A stretch of 64,000 nucleotides of DNA from Sulfuricurvum sp. (GTDB lineage Bacteria > Campylobacterota > Campylobacteria > Campylobacterales > Sulfurimonadaceae), in contig JAUXYP010000008.1 in NCBI GenBank assembly GCA_030694265.1, forward strand, positions 124,001 to 188,000, given 5' to 3'. This document shows positions 36,753 through 46,039 of the stretch, one piece after another. Numbering within the stretch: the stretch's first letter is position 1; every line of letters starts with the position of its first letter. A model generated the notes under the pieces. That model was not told the DNA's origin. It searched no databases and was given only the letters and a program-made list of their open reading frames with translations. The position numbers and the translations under genes are program-made.

Positions 36753-38882
36753 ATGATGACAATAGCCAAAGAATTTCGATTGGGTTCGCCCGTAGTTGCC
36801 ATGAACGGCAATGAAAAAGTCCTTTTTTTGATCGATAACAATTCCAATCTTTATATTCTTAACAAAGGAACTTTTGAACTAAGCAAACCCATTGCTATAT
36901 CGTCCAAATTCTCTATGCGCCATCCCTATGACAATGCGTTGAGCATATCGTCAAATCTTGATATTTTGATGGCATCCACTAATGATGCAAAGGCGTTTTT
37001 GATGCGCTACAACAATAAGCTGGAAGTCGTCAACACATTGGATTACAACGATAAGCTGGTTTCGTGCAGTCGTTTTAGTCATGACAATACGATAATCACC
37101 ATTGGTGGAGAAGACGGTAAGGTATTTTTTTATAATACAGAGCAAAAGCAACTTATAGGATCACTTAAGACGGTACCGGACTCGATATCATCGATTACCT
37201 ATTCTGATGATAAACGTTTTGTCGCTGTAAGCTCTTTTGACAAGGGGACAGTTGTCTTTAATCTTGATTGTAACATCGTTGCAAGACGTTTTAAACTCGA
37301 AGATTTTGCGATCGAGCAGGCGTTATTTGTTGCAAATGATACCAAACTAATAGGTCTGACCCGTCATAAGAGTTTGGTGATGTACGATATGCAATTACGC
37401 GTAACTACTACCAGTTTATTTGAAATCGTAGGATGGCCCACGCAGATCATAGCAATGGGTTCCAATCACGTTTTAGTCGCTACTAGAGGTCAAGAGCTTT
37501 ATATTATTGACCATACCACATTTAAAATAACCAAATCACTGACGCTGAGCAATGTCGGGGTCACAAAGATGGTCTTGCAAGACCATCATCTATATCTTGG
37601 CTATTTGGACGGTGAAGTTCAGATTATCAATACAGAACTGCATGTCAAAGAGCTGGCTATGCATTTACGTATCAATGAGTTTAAAGAAGCTACGGCTCTT
37701 ATCAACACAAACCCGTTTTTATTGACCAAAGAGATGGTGGCTAAGTATGATAAGTTATGGCCATCAACATTGGAAAAGGCCAAACAACTTATTTTTGCAG
37801 ATAAAGTCGACGATGCGTTTGAGATGGCAAGTCCATTTTTTCTGGATCCGCGTAAAGAAGAAGAATATAATTTTTGCTTAGGAAATGCCGATGTTTTTCA
37901 ACAGTTGGGGCAACTTATAGAAGAAAAAAAATACATTGATGCCCATAAGTTTTGTGATGAGTACCCTTATCTCAAACATGCAAAAGAGTATGAAGTCTTG
38001 GATAAGCAATGGATCGCACTTTTCCAATCCTGCAAGCAGCTTTATATCAAAAACGATACGGCTTCACACACCAGTGCCAAGGCCATGCTCAAACCTTATT
38101 TATCCGTTCCCAGTAAAAAAATATTGATCGAAAATCTCCAATTAGAATACAAAACGTTTATGAAAGCGGATGAGTACATACGCGAACGGAACTTTAAAGG
38201 GTATTACGAACTGGTAGGTCACAACCCGTTTTTAAAGTCGGAAGAGATGTACAATCGCGTCCTTCAAATCGGAAATCAAACCTATGAGAAACTCAAAGCA
38301 CTTGAAAAAGAGAAACGGTATGATGATGCGCTGAAAGTAGCATTGTATTTGAAAGACTTTACGCCATTGCGTGAAAAAATCCTCCTTGCAACTGAGATGC
38401 TGAATCTGATAAAACAGCTGGTAGTCTTGATCAATCAAAATCAGATCAGCAAAGTCTATGAGAGTGTCAATAAGTATAAAGAACTCGAATCGCTTGAACC
38501 GTTTATCCGTTTTCATGAGGTGTTCCGCTCTTTAGAAAAACAGGCATGGGAATATGCAAAAGAGGGGAAATCGGCATGGATAGCAAAAAATCTATCCCCA
38601 TATGTCAGGGTAGAATACACGATGCATACCGTAGGACAGATCATTAAAAAGTCGTATCTTCAGGAATTTAAACACGCCTGTGAAACACACTCTTCGACCA
38701 TTGATTTTGGACGGACGATCAAGCAGTATATTGTCTTGTTTGGAGTAGATAACGAGTTGTCCTATTTGGCTAAAACGCAAAAGTTTGACAACATGTTGCG
38801 CCTTGATGATAAAAGTGCCAATGAACGAGGATATGAGACCAAAGAATATCCAGACTCTATCATGGTATTCATGAATGCTTGA
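36753..38882 (+). CDS. Beta-propeller protein with C-terminal helical repeats
   Basis: A 709-residue soluble protein. Residues 1-300 form WD40/propeller-like repeats (for example ITIGGEDGKVFFYNT and RFVAVSSFDKGTVVFNLD). Residues about 305-690 are helical and contain repeated units of a type '[F/Y]K-x-[A/Y]-x-x-L-[I/V]-x-x-N-P-F-L', seen at INTNPFL and VGHNPFL, with EEKKYIDAHKFCDEYPYL and EKRYDDALKVALYL in between. No enzyme motif is seen. The architecture is that of a scaffold, as in propeller-TPR proteins. It is followed convergently by flagellar genes. Confidence 0.7.
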   Translation: MMTIAKEFRLGSPVVAMNGNEKVLFLIDNNSNLYILNKGTFELSKPIAISSKFSMRHPYDNALSISSNLDILMASTNDAKAFLMRYNNKLEVVNTLDYNDKLVSCSRFSHDNTIITIGGEDGKVFFYNTEQKQLIGSLKTVPDSISSITYSDDKRFVAVSSFDKGTVVFNLDCNIVARRFKLEDFAIEQALFVANDTKLIGLTRHKSLVMYDMQLRVTTTSLFEIVGWPTQIIAMGSNHVLVATRGQELYIIDHTTFKITKSLTLSNVGVTKMVLQDHHLYLGYLDGEVQIINTELHVKELAMHLRINEFKEATALINTNPFLLTKEMVAKYDKLWPSTLEKAKQLIFADKVDDAFEMASPFFLDPRKEEEYNFCLGNADVFQQLGQLIEEKKYIDAHKFCDEYPYLKHAKEYEVLDKQWIALFQSCKQLYIKNDTASHTSAKAMLKPYLSVPSKKILIENLQLEYKTFMKADEYIRERNFKGYYELVGHNPFLKSEEMYNRVLQIGNQTYEKLKALEKEKRYDDALKVALYLKDFTPLREKILLATEMLNLIKQLVVLINQNQISKVYESVNKYKELESLEPFIRFHEVFRSLEKQAWEYAKEGKSAWIAKNLSPYVRVEYTMHTVGQIIKKSYLQEFKHACETHSSTIDFGRTIKQYIVLFGVDNELSYLAKTQKFDNMLRLDDKSANERGYETKEYPDSIMVFMNA

Positions 38883-38890
38883 GAGTGATA

Positions 38891-39172
38891 TTAAGCTTTT
38901 ATATCAAGCAGCCTTGAGCCTTTATTAGCCTGTTCTAGCGCTGCTGCTCGTAGGAAACCGAGGTCTATTATCTGTTTGGCCCCTTCAAAGTTTTTAGTAT
39001 AGATAAGTGAGTTATAGAGACGTTTTTCTGCAGGACTCAGATGTTCAGCCACGGTTATGAATTCACTTTTCAGTTGATCTTGAAGCTCGCTTGGTTTTGT
39101 GTCAGATTCTGGAGATGATGGGGACGCGTAAGGGTTGAAAAAAGGGGATAAACCGCTGGTTTGGACGTGCAC
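38891..39172 (-). CDS. Small protein of unknown function, flagellar neighbourhood
   Basis: A 93-residue soluble protein. The N-terminal 40 residues are rich in Ser and Pro and probably disordered; the rest is helical with EHLSPAEKRLYNSLIY. The start is GTG at 39172, preceded by GAGGAG at seven bases. I do not recognise a family. It follows FliK-like and FlhX genes on the same strand. Confidence 0.55.
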   Translation of the reverse strand: MHVQTSGLSPFFNPYASPSSPESDTKPSELQDQLKSEFITVAEHLSPAEKRLYNSLIYTKNFEGAKQIIDLGFLRAAALEQANKGSRLLDIKA

Positions 39173-39223
39173 CTATGCTCCTCATACGTTGTGTATGATG
39201 CACTAGAGCAAAAAATAGTCCAA

Positions 39224-39475
39224 TTATTCCTTATGTGTAATGTCGTACAAAAATCGAAATACTTCCGCAACGGCAATGTAAAGTTTGTCGGGTATCTCTT
39301 TATCGAGTTCGACTTTGCTCAAAAGTTCTACGAGGTCTTCGTCCTTACGGATTGGAAGATTGTGGAGCTCGGCGATTTTGATGATATTTTCGGCCGTTGA
39401 CCCTTTCCCCGTTGCAATGACGCGCGGGGAGTCTTCTTTGGATGGGTCATATCGTAGAGCAACGGCTTTTTTCAT
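39224..39475 (-). CDS. flhX: FlhB C-terminal homologue (FlhX), export-apparatus switch-like protein
   Basis: An 83-residue protein corresponding to the cytoplasmic C-terminal fragment of FlhB/YscU that remains after autocleavage at NPTH. It begins KKAVALRYD, the sequence that follows the cleavage site in FlhB, and continues with the family pattern to DKEIPDKLYIAVAEV. Campylobacterota are known for this separate copy, which can partly replace the FlhB C-terminal domain. It overlaps the FliK-like gene by four bases (ATGA), so hook-length control and export switching are co-translated. Confidence 0.9.
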   Translation of the reverse strand: MKKAVALRYDPSKEDSPRVIATGKGSTAENIIKIAELHNLPIRKDEDLVELLSKVELDKEIPDKLYIAVAEVFRFLYDITHKE

Positions 39476-40728
39476 ACTTTTACCTCAAATCCTGTATGAA
39501 AATCAGTATCCTCTGGCGTATAAGCACTTGTGTGAGATGCTGAGGACTCTGTGGCGTCGTATACCCGAATAGATCTTGGATTTATCCCAGCTTGTGTCAG
39601 CAACGCTCTGAGAGTGGAAAGGTGCTCTTGTATGAGTTTTTTAAATTCTGATTTTTCAGTATGCGCTTGAATTTCAAGTTGATTTCCTTCATACAGTGCC
39701 ATTATCAGATCAATTTTCCCATACTCTTTGAGCTGAAGATTCACTTCACAATAAAACTTTTTTTCCTCACGTTTTTTGAAAGAGAGAGACCCTTCTTCTA
39801 ACTTGTCCCATGAAAATGGAAAATACAGTGTGTTGGAACTGTCCAAGTGAGAAAGAAGTTGATTATAATCAATATTGGTGATAAGTAAATCAAGCTTAGT
39901 TTGTACTTCATTGGATACAGGAGTCGACAGTGTTTTTAGTTCATCGCTAAGCTTCATGAGTTGGGACTTTATGTCATGATTTAGGTGCTCTTCCAGTTGA
40001 CTTTGTATCAAAAGGTGTTCCGGTTTTGTAAATGGAGTCAATTGTTTGATACTAGTCTGAATACTCTCTATGATTTTGGCTTCTTGGTGTGTGATCGGAT
40101 CTATTTTAGGGAGGATACGTTCAAGTGTGTCGGTAAGTGTTTGGACAGTTTTAATAAGCATGCGTGCGGAACCAATATCCTCTCCCGCTTTATCTAAAAC
40201 GGGATGTTCGAGAAATTCACTCAAAGCCAGGGAAATGTTTTTAGCTTCAGTGTGGTTGGTTTGAGCCAATAAGAGTTGAAGATTCTGAAGTGTTTCTCGA
40301 ATGGTTTGCATGGGTAGAGTAGCTGAGGCGATTTTTGATTCCATAAATACACCGGAATTGCTAATTTGTCCTTTTAGGGTGGGAATATCCAGCTTATCTA
40401 TGGATTTTAACGATGCTTCGAGTGGGGCTAGTTTAGGTGCGAGCTGGGGAATTGTCTTGAGTGTCGTTAGTACGGTTTTTAGTTCGTGTGTAAAATTTCC
40501 AAACTGCTTAAATATACCGTTGTTTTTGAGGATATCAAGAAGTACCTGATCTGATTTAGTGTTACTTGTTTTGGAATGCAAGAGAGAGTCAACGACAGAC
40601 TTGAGATCTTTCCCCTCTTTTAACTGCTCCAACTGCATCGGAGTGGCAAGTGCCATTGCCATGCCAAGTGCTTTATTGTGATGAGGCATCATAATCGTGA
40701 TTTTTGCATCGGGTTTGAGAGTTATCAT
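39472..40728 (-). CDS. FliK-like flagellar hook-length control protein
   Basis: A 418-residue protein with a long, Leu/Thr/Lys-rich, helical N-terminal part (about 1-290) and a C-terminal domain like the Flg_hook domain of FliK (about 300-395: YFPFSWDKLEEGSLSF, YCEVNLQLKEYGKIDLIMALYEGNQLEIQ). FliK measures hook length and triggers the substrate switch through FlhB. Its coupling to flhX supports that role. Sequence identity to classical FliK is low, so this may be a second, FliK-related protein. Confidence 0.7.
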   Translation of the reverse strand: MITLKPDAKITIMMPHHNKALGMAMALATPMQLEQLKEGKDLKSVVDSLLHSKTSNTKSDQVLLDILKNNGIFKQFGNFTHELKTVLTTLKTIPQLAPKLAPLEASLKSIDKLDIPTLKGQISNSGVFMESKIASATLPMQTIRETLQNLQLLLAQTNHTEAKNISLALSEFLEHPVLDKAGEDIGSARMLIKTVQTLTDTLERILPKIDPITHQEAKIIESIQTSIKQLTPFTKPEHLLIQSQLEEHLNHDIKSQLMKLSDELKTLSTPVSNEVQTKLDLLITNIDYNQLLSHLDSSNTLYFPFSWDKLEEGSLSFKKREEKKFYCEVNLQLKEYGKIDLIMALYEGNQLEIQAHTEKSEFKKLIQEHLSTLRALLTQAGINPRSIRVYDATESSASHTSAYTPEDTDFHTGFEVKV

Positions 40729-40778
40729 ACTGATATATTACCAAATAGTATGCAAAATAATGGGCATTTTATTCTTCG

Positions 40779-41540
40779 CTAAATTCCACGCTGCTTTTTG
40801 ATCATTTCGTAAGCTGCGTTGATCTCCTGAACTTTGGCCGTTGCTGTTTGTATATAATCTTCACTTGCCCCTTGTGCTTTGACAATATCGGGATGGTACT
40901 GTTTGACGAGCGCGCGATAGGCTTTTTTGAGTTCATCGTTTGAGGCGTCTTTGGTGATTCCCAATAGGGTGAAGGCTTGGTCAAGGGAACTCTCTTTAAC
41001 GCTCTTGTGATGAAAGGATCCGAATTGCTCCAGCATAGCGGTAAGCTCATTGGAGTTGAAGTGTAAAAATGCCGCGATTTTGGTAAGCATCGCTTCTTCG
41101 CTGTGGCTGAGTGTTCCGTCAATGTAGGCAAGATTGACGAGGAATTGCATCATTTGAACACGTTTGTGTGAATCATTTTCGATGATGGCATACAATGCAA
41201 GTGCTACGGTATCGAGATTATAAGGTACTTGTTTTTCAATGTCAAAAATTTCTTTGAGAAGTTTTTTGGTGGCTTCAGGGTCTGGAAAAAGTGAGCTGAT
41301 ATCGTTGAACATATTGCCAACCAGTTCAGCTTCCAACTCATCGACTCTCCCATCGGCTTTGGCAACTTTTGCCGTTAAAGCAACAAACAACCCAAGCTCA
41401 CTTTTAGCAAGGGATTCTTTGGTGAGGACGAATCCTCTAAATTGTTTTTGGGAATATTCGCTTCCCTCGTATTTTGAATACCCTTTGGATATCCAATAAA
41501 AGATGGCTGCTAAAAAAGCTAAAAGAAAAATTTGTGTCAT
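40779..41540 (-). CDS. DjlA-like membrane co-chaperone (TerB and DnaJ domains)
   Basis: A 253-residue protein. An N-terminal membrane segment (about 1-18) is followed by a TerB-like domain (about 50-175, with [18 protein letters not shown] and [16 protein letters not shown]) and a C-terminal J domain (about 190-250) with the HPD motif in KQYHPDIV. This is the order in DjlA, which stimulates DnaK at the membrane. The conserved acid pattern of TerB suggests metal binding. Confidence 0.85.
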   Translation of the reverse strand: MTQIFLLAFLAAIFYWISKGYSKYEGSEYSQKQFRGFVLTKESLAKSELGLFVALTAKVAKADGRVDELEAELVGNMFNDISSLFPDPEATKKLLKEIFDIEKQVPYNLDTVALALYAIIENDSHKRVQMMQFLVNLAYIDGTLSHSEEAMLTKIAAFLHFNSNELTAMLEQFGSFHHKSVKESSLDQAFTLLGITKDASNDELKKAYRALVKQYHPDIVKAQGASEDYIQTATAKVQEINAAYEMIKKQRGI

Positions 41541-41603
41541 GTCATCCTCAAAAAATAAAAAGTTAACGGCATGTTAGCAACATATAGATAATAAAGTAGA
41601 AAA

Positions 41604-43217
41604 TTACAGGTGTGCAAGGGGAATTTTCATTACAAAAGTGGACCCTTGATTGGGACTTGAGTGAACTGCTATGGAGCCTTTCATTTTTTTGATGATAGCG
41701 TGAGCGATTGTGAGCCCAAGACCCATTCCTTCATGCTTACGGGAAAGGGAACCATCCACTTGCATGAGTTCAAATATTTTTGCCTGATCTTCAAGTGCGA
41801 TTCCAATACCGTTATCTTGTATTTGGAGTATAAGCAGTTGTTTATGATGATCATAGGAAGCGAAGAAATTGACTTTTCCTCCTTGAGGAGTAAATTTAAT
41901 GGCATTATCCAGTATTGCTTTTACCGCATGATCTAGTTGATTTGAATCACCGATGAGTGTTAACGGAGAATTAGAATCAATCGTATATTCAAGTGCAATT
42001 CCTTTTTCATTGGCTGCATTTTGATAATCTAGTAGAGATTTTTTAATAAAAGTTAAAAGCTCAAATTCTTTTTGAGATAATTGCAAATTGTTGCACTGAA
42101 TATTTTGAAGCTCCAGTACCGATTCGATCAATTGATGAAGATTTTGACTATTCTTTGCAATAAGATGGAGCATCTGCATGCTTTCTTGATCCTCATGTAG
42201 GCCTTCTTTAAGAAGTGAGGTGAACCCTATAATCGAATTTAGTGGGGTACGCATTTCATGTGAAATGTTACGAAAAAAGGAGTTTTTAGCCTGTTCAGCT
42301 TGCTTTGCCTGTTCCATTGAATGCATTATCTGAGTAATATCAGTTGCTATGGCAATAAATTCAGTAATTTCACCGTCCATATTGATAATAGGTTTGATGA
42401 GTTGTTCGATATAGTAAATATCTCCATTTTTAGATTTATTTTTAAAGATACTTCTATAGCTTTTTTTATTGGTGATGGTATTCCATAGTTTTTCAAAAAA
42501 GCTTGGGATCATATCATCGTTTTTGAGAATACTGTGTTTTTGTCCGATGATTTCTTGACGGGTGTAGCCTGTAATATTGCAGAATTTTTCATTGACATAG
42601 ATAATGTATCCATTTGGATCTGTTTTGGAAACGATACCGCTTTCATTGAGGGCGTCATTAAATTCTTCAAGTGTTTTTAGATTAGTTTCAAGTTTATTGA
42701 GATGATTTTTTTCACGTATTTTAAGGAGTTTATTGTAACTTTCCGTTTCGGTGTAATCCTCTTCTTTGAGCTTGTTCGTATATATACGGTGGGCGACATC
42801 GTAGATAATGTCATGCAGTTGTTGAGGCTCAATCGGTTTGCTGATAAATTTGTCGATACCCAAGTTAATGAGTTCAATAAGGCTTGATGTCTCATTGCAA
42901 GAAGAAATGACAATAATTTTTTGATTAGGATCAAAGTCAAAGATAGATTTACAAAATGCTATCCCGTCAATATTCGGCATCTTCATGCAGGTGATGACAA
43001 TATCGTAGTTTCGGTCGTTCTCATCGTGAAACTGTTTAAAAAGATGTAATCCCTCTTCACCATCCATAGCAGTGTTTATATGAACGAAATATTTTGCAAG
43101 TATTTTACTGGTGGTATGACGCACTGTATCTGAATTTTCGACATACAAAACATGCAACTCTTTTGTATGTCGATGGAGATCTTCGGATATAACTATCGAT
43201 GGTTCACTTACCGTCAT
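41604..43217 (-). CDS. Hybrid sensor kinase: receiver-PAS-histidine kinase, receiver degenerate
   Basis: A 537-residue soluble protein. The N-terminal receiver (about 20-140) has Lys127 (FISKP) but the phospho-acceptor aspartate position is Cys77 (YDIVITCMKMP) and the acidic pocket reads VEN instead of VED/VDD. A PAS domain (about 185-300) follows, then HisKA with His320 (FRNISHEMRTPLN) and HATPase with DNAIKFTPQGG, DNGIGI and GMGLGLTIAHAI. The kinase part looks active, while the receiver probably works without phosphorylation or not at all. No response regulator is adjacent. Confidence 0.88.
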   Translation of the reverse strand: MTVSEPSIVISEDLHRHTKELHVLYVENSDTVRHTTSKILAKYFVHINTAMDGEEGLHLFKQFHDENDRNYDIVITCMKMPNIDGIAFCKSIFDFDPNQKIIVISSCNETSSLIELINLGIDKFISKPIEPQQLHDIIYDVAHRIYTNKLKEEDYTETESYNKLLKIREKNHLNKLETNLKTLEEFNDALNESGIVSKTDPNGYIIYVNEKFCNITGYTRQEIIGQKHSILKNDDMIPSFFEKLWNTITNKKSYRSIFKNKSKNGDIYYIEQLIKPIINMDGEITEFIAIATDITQIMHSMEQAKQAEQAKNSFFRNISHEMRTPLNSIIGFTSLLKEGLHEDQESMQMLHLIAKNSQNLHQLIESVLELQNIQCNNLQLSQKEFELLTFIKKSLLDYQNAANEKGIALEYTIDSNSPLTLIGDSNQLDHAVKAILDNAIKFTPQGGKVNFFASYDHHKQLLILQIQDNGIGIALEDQAKIFELMQVDGSLSRKHEGMGLGLTIAHAIIKKMKGSIAVHSSPNQGSTFVMKIPLAHL

Positions 43218-43302
43218 AAAATTACCTTATAAGTTAAAAACTAGATTTTACACTAAAAGGCGAAAATATCAGAGTAATTTTTCGATATCGTGTGTAATCG
43301 AT

Positions 43303-44631
43303 TCAGATGATCTTAATGTCAGATATCGATGAACGAAAATATACTAATGCTTTTTTAGAGCTTTCTTGGTGATCGACAATGGGAAGTGTATTGTAATGTT
43401 TTGGCAAATATTTCTTGATATACATTTTATCTTTATCAAATTTATGGGCTTGAGTGTAGGGATTGAAAATTCTAAAATAAGGTTGTGGGTCGACACCTGT
43501 TCCAGCACTCCATTGCCATGAGAGAATGTTACTGGCGGCATCATAATCCATCAAATGCTGTGCAAAAAAAGCTTCGCCCCATTGCCAGGGCAAGAGCAGA
43601 TTTTTAGTAAAAAATGATGCACAAATCATTCGTACACGGTTGTGCATCTTTCCCGTTTCTAAGAGTTCTCGAACACCGGCGTCTACAATGGGAACACCTG
43701 TCTGTGCGGTACAAAAAGATTTGAAATAATGATCATTTGGATTACCCTTAAAACGATAGCGAAAATTTTGGGTTGCCAGATGAGGAAAATGATACAGAAG
43801 CATCGCGTAAAAATCACGAAAGATGAGTTGTCGGAAAAAAGGTTCTGTATCAATACCTAATTTTTTTTGTTTACTGAGCCATCGTAGAAGGGTTCGAATA
43901 GAGATTGTCCCAAAGCGTAAATCAGCGCTGAGTGAGGAGGTGGCGTCTAGAATCATGTAATCACGGTCATGGGAATAGTGGTTGAGTTTTGAGGCAAAGG
44001 ATTTGAGCTTTTCATTAGGAGACATTTTTTGATTGGCAGTAAGCGGTTGTGGCTCAAAGCCGATGGATTGTAGAGAAAGCGGAATGGAGGAATGTCCATT
44101 TTCATCAATATGATGGATTTTGGTGTAATCAAAGTCGATCAAGGATTGTGATACAGGCGCAAATTCGGCCATATGAGTAGAGTTGAATACAGTTTTAGCG
44201 CAGTTGTAAAACGGAGTAAATACTTGGTAGGGAGTTCCGTCTTTTTTGAGCACTTCATCGGGATGAAAAATATAGGTATCATGTATACGGTTAAATTCAA
44301 TAAGATGAGAAATTTCGCGGTCACGCTGTAGTGAGTAAGCATCATAGTCACCAGAGGCACATACGTTATGATAGGAGGCATTTTTTAACAGCCATTCAAA
44401 TACATCGGTAGGTTTGCCATAAAAGAGTGCGAGATCAAGCCCACACACACGTAATGCAGATTTGAGATGTAGAAGCGTATTAAAGATAAATGTGACACGC
44501 CGATCATTGCTGGGCAAGGGTTCTAAGATTGTGGGATCAAAGATGAAAATAGGAAGAGCATCTCCTTCTTGAGAGAGCAGGGGATTGTCTTCTACTCTTA
44601 AGTCCCGCCGAAACCATAGAATGCGGCGCAA
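43303..44631 (-). CDS. phrB: Deoxyribodipyrimidine photolyase
   Basis: A 442-residue DNA photolyase. The antenna domain begins ILWFRRDLRVEDNPLL (about 4-19), and the FAD domain has the signature segment QHLMDYDAASNILSWQW and GTGVDPQPYFRIFNPYTQAHKFD. It uses blue light to split cyclobutane pyrimidine dimers. The gene ends a run of short-spaced minus-strand genes and starts two bases after the DUF523-DUF1722 gene. Confidence 0.93.
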   Translation of the reverse strand: MRRILWFRRDLRVEDNPLLSQEGDALPIFIFDPTILEPLPSNDRRVTFIFNTLLHLKSALRVCGLDLALFYGKPTDVFEWLLKNASYHNVCASGDYDAYSLQRDREISHLIEFNRIHDTYIFHPDEVLKKDGTPYQVFTPFYNCAKTVFNSTHMAEFAPVSQSLIDFDYTKIHHIDENGHSSIPLSLQSIGFEPQPLTANQKMSPNEKLKSFASKLNHYSHDRDYMILDATSSLSADLRFGTISIRTLLRWLSKQKKLGIDTEPFFRQLIFRDFYAMLLYHFPHLATQNFRYRFKGNPNDHYFKSFCTAQTGVPIVDAGVRELLETGKMHNRVRMICASFFTKNLLLPWQWGEAFFAQHLMDYDAASNILSWQWSAGTGVDPQPYFRIFNPYTQAHKFDKDKMYIKKYLPKHYNTLPIVDHQESSKKALVYFRSSISDIKII

Positions 44632-44633
44632 TG

Positions 44634-45581
44634 TTATTTTCCGCTTTTGATGTGGGAACGCAATGCGAGCGTTTTGGGATAGGGCTCTAGAAACGTTTGT
44701 TCCAATAGATACTTTGTATCGTATTTCCGGGCATAAAGCTGTATTGTAGAGAGGGGAACGATGAGAGGGATGATTTTATTGGCATAATCGCGTATTTGAT
44801 CGTGAAGCGTCTCTTTTTCCCCTTTCGTCAGCTCTTTTTTAAAAAATCCTGCCATATGTTCCAAGACATTGCACGTTCTTTTGATGGAACTTTTACGGCT
44901 GATGGCGGTTTTGAATCCCAGTTCGTATTGTCCAAATAGAATTTCAAAAGAAAAGCCGTTTCGATTGGCAACGATATTACCCAATTCTCGGTAAAGTTGT
45001 TCGTCTTTGGCTTGGAGCATGAATTTGTGAGTTGTATGAAACATAACAAGATCGTTTAGGGTACGGGAAGCGGCTTTGAGTGTTTCAAACCGATCGTAGG
45101 CAAAAACCTGCATGACAAAATTTTCTCGCAGCCATGCGTCTTCGAGCCGTCCCTCTTCCTCCATAGGTAATAGTGGATAGCGTTCACGGCACATACTCGC
45201 GAAGATACCGTCTTCTTTTCCCTCACAGAAGCCGTTATCGAGATAGATTTTCGCACTTTTGAGCCCGCAGCTTGGAGATTTGGATTTGAAAATTATGCCG
45301 CAGAGGTTTTGCGATTCGAGTTGTGAGAGTTCATGGGCACTTTTTTCTATTAACGGTTCAGTCACATCAGTGCCATCTTTGTTGGAGTGTACTTGGAGCG
45401 CTTCTTCATTTTTCACCAGTCGTATGGAGGGACGAGGTGTTCCGTAAGCTAGATGTTCAGGGCAAAAAGAGACAAACTCTGCGAATTCTCCCAGCTCATC
45501 GGTAATGAAGTGATCGTGTTTGTGCCCTGCATCAAAGCGAACTTTGGCACCTAAAAGGCATGCTGATACGGCGATTTTCAT
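44634..45581 (-). CDS. DUF523-DUF1722 protein (YbgA fused to DUF523)
   Basis: A 315-residue protein with DUF523 (about 1-150; KIAVSACLLG, CPEHLAYGTPRPSIRL, SKSPSCGL) and DUF1722/YbgA (about 175-310). The cysteines C8, C60 and C106 in the first domain could bind a metal. The fusion is well known in bacteria and often next to photolyase genes, where it is thought to be part of a light or stress response; its chemistry is unknown. Four-base overlap with the SRPBCC gene, two bases before phrB. Confidence 0.85.
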   Translation of the reverse strand: MKIAVSACLLGAKVRFDAGHKHDHFITDELGEFAEFVSFCPEHLAYGTPRPSIRLVKNEEALQVHSNKDGTDVTEPLIEKSAHELSQLESQNLCGIIFKSKSPSCGLKSAKIYLDNGFCEGKEDGIFASMCRERYPLLPMEEEGRLEDAWLRENFVMQVFAYDRFETLKAASRTLNDLVMFHTTHKFMLQAKDEQLYRELGNIVANRNGFSFEILFGQYELGFKTAISRKSSIKRTCNVLEHMAGFFKKELTKGEKETLHDQIRDYANKIIPLIVPLSTIQLYARKYDTKYLLEQTFLEPYPKTLALRSHIKSGK

Positions 45582-46039
45582 TGTTCATCCCTGGAAAAAT
45601 AGTTTTGTGTTGCGCGATGGCGATAGGCAAACATCGTGTCCATGTCTTTTTTGATAAACGGTGAGATGAGATTTCCAAGCCACCCAAATGGAAGGCAAAA
45701 GGAGAGTTCCTCATCCATACGCGTTTCATCTTTTGACAGGGCTATGAATCGGCGTTCATGTCGAAAAAAGGTAAAAGGTCCCGAAACCATTAAATCAATA
45801 ACCGTATCAGGGCAGGAAAGCTTTTCAATTTTCATATTCCATCGGGTAGTCAAACCATAGCGTTTGATGTCTAAAATAACGTGTGAGTTTTCAACCATGG
45901 GGGTATCCATCTGCACGATTGTTACATCAATCCATGGCGGGGTGATGAGAGGAAGGTTATGGGTGTCGGTATGAAATTGACAAACGCTTTCTTGGGAGGC
46001 CGATAATAAACACGAATAATTTAGGGTATGTACGCTCAT
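45578..46039 (-). CDS. SRPBCC-fold protein
   Basis: About 153 residues with the pattern of a START/SRPBCC ligand-binding fold (strand-rich N terminus, a helical lid near CQFHTDTHNLPLITPP, and a C-terminal helix ending FAYRHRATQNYF). The C-terminal motif is common to proteins encoded beside photolyases. Start ATG 46039 forms an ATGA overlap with the lipocalin gene; an in-frame ATG at 46081 lies inside that gene. Ligand unknown. Confidence 0.7.
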   Translation of the reverse strand: MSVHTLNYSCLLSASQESVCQFHTDTHNLPLITPPWIDVTIVQMDTPMVENSHVILDIKRYGLTTRWNMKIEKLSCPDTVIDLMVSGPFTFFRHERRFIALSKDETRMDEELSFCLPFGWLGNLISPFIKKDMDTMFAYRHRATQNYFSRDEQ

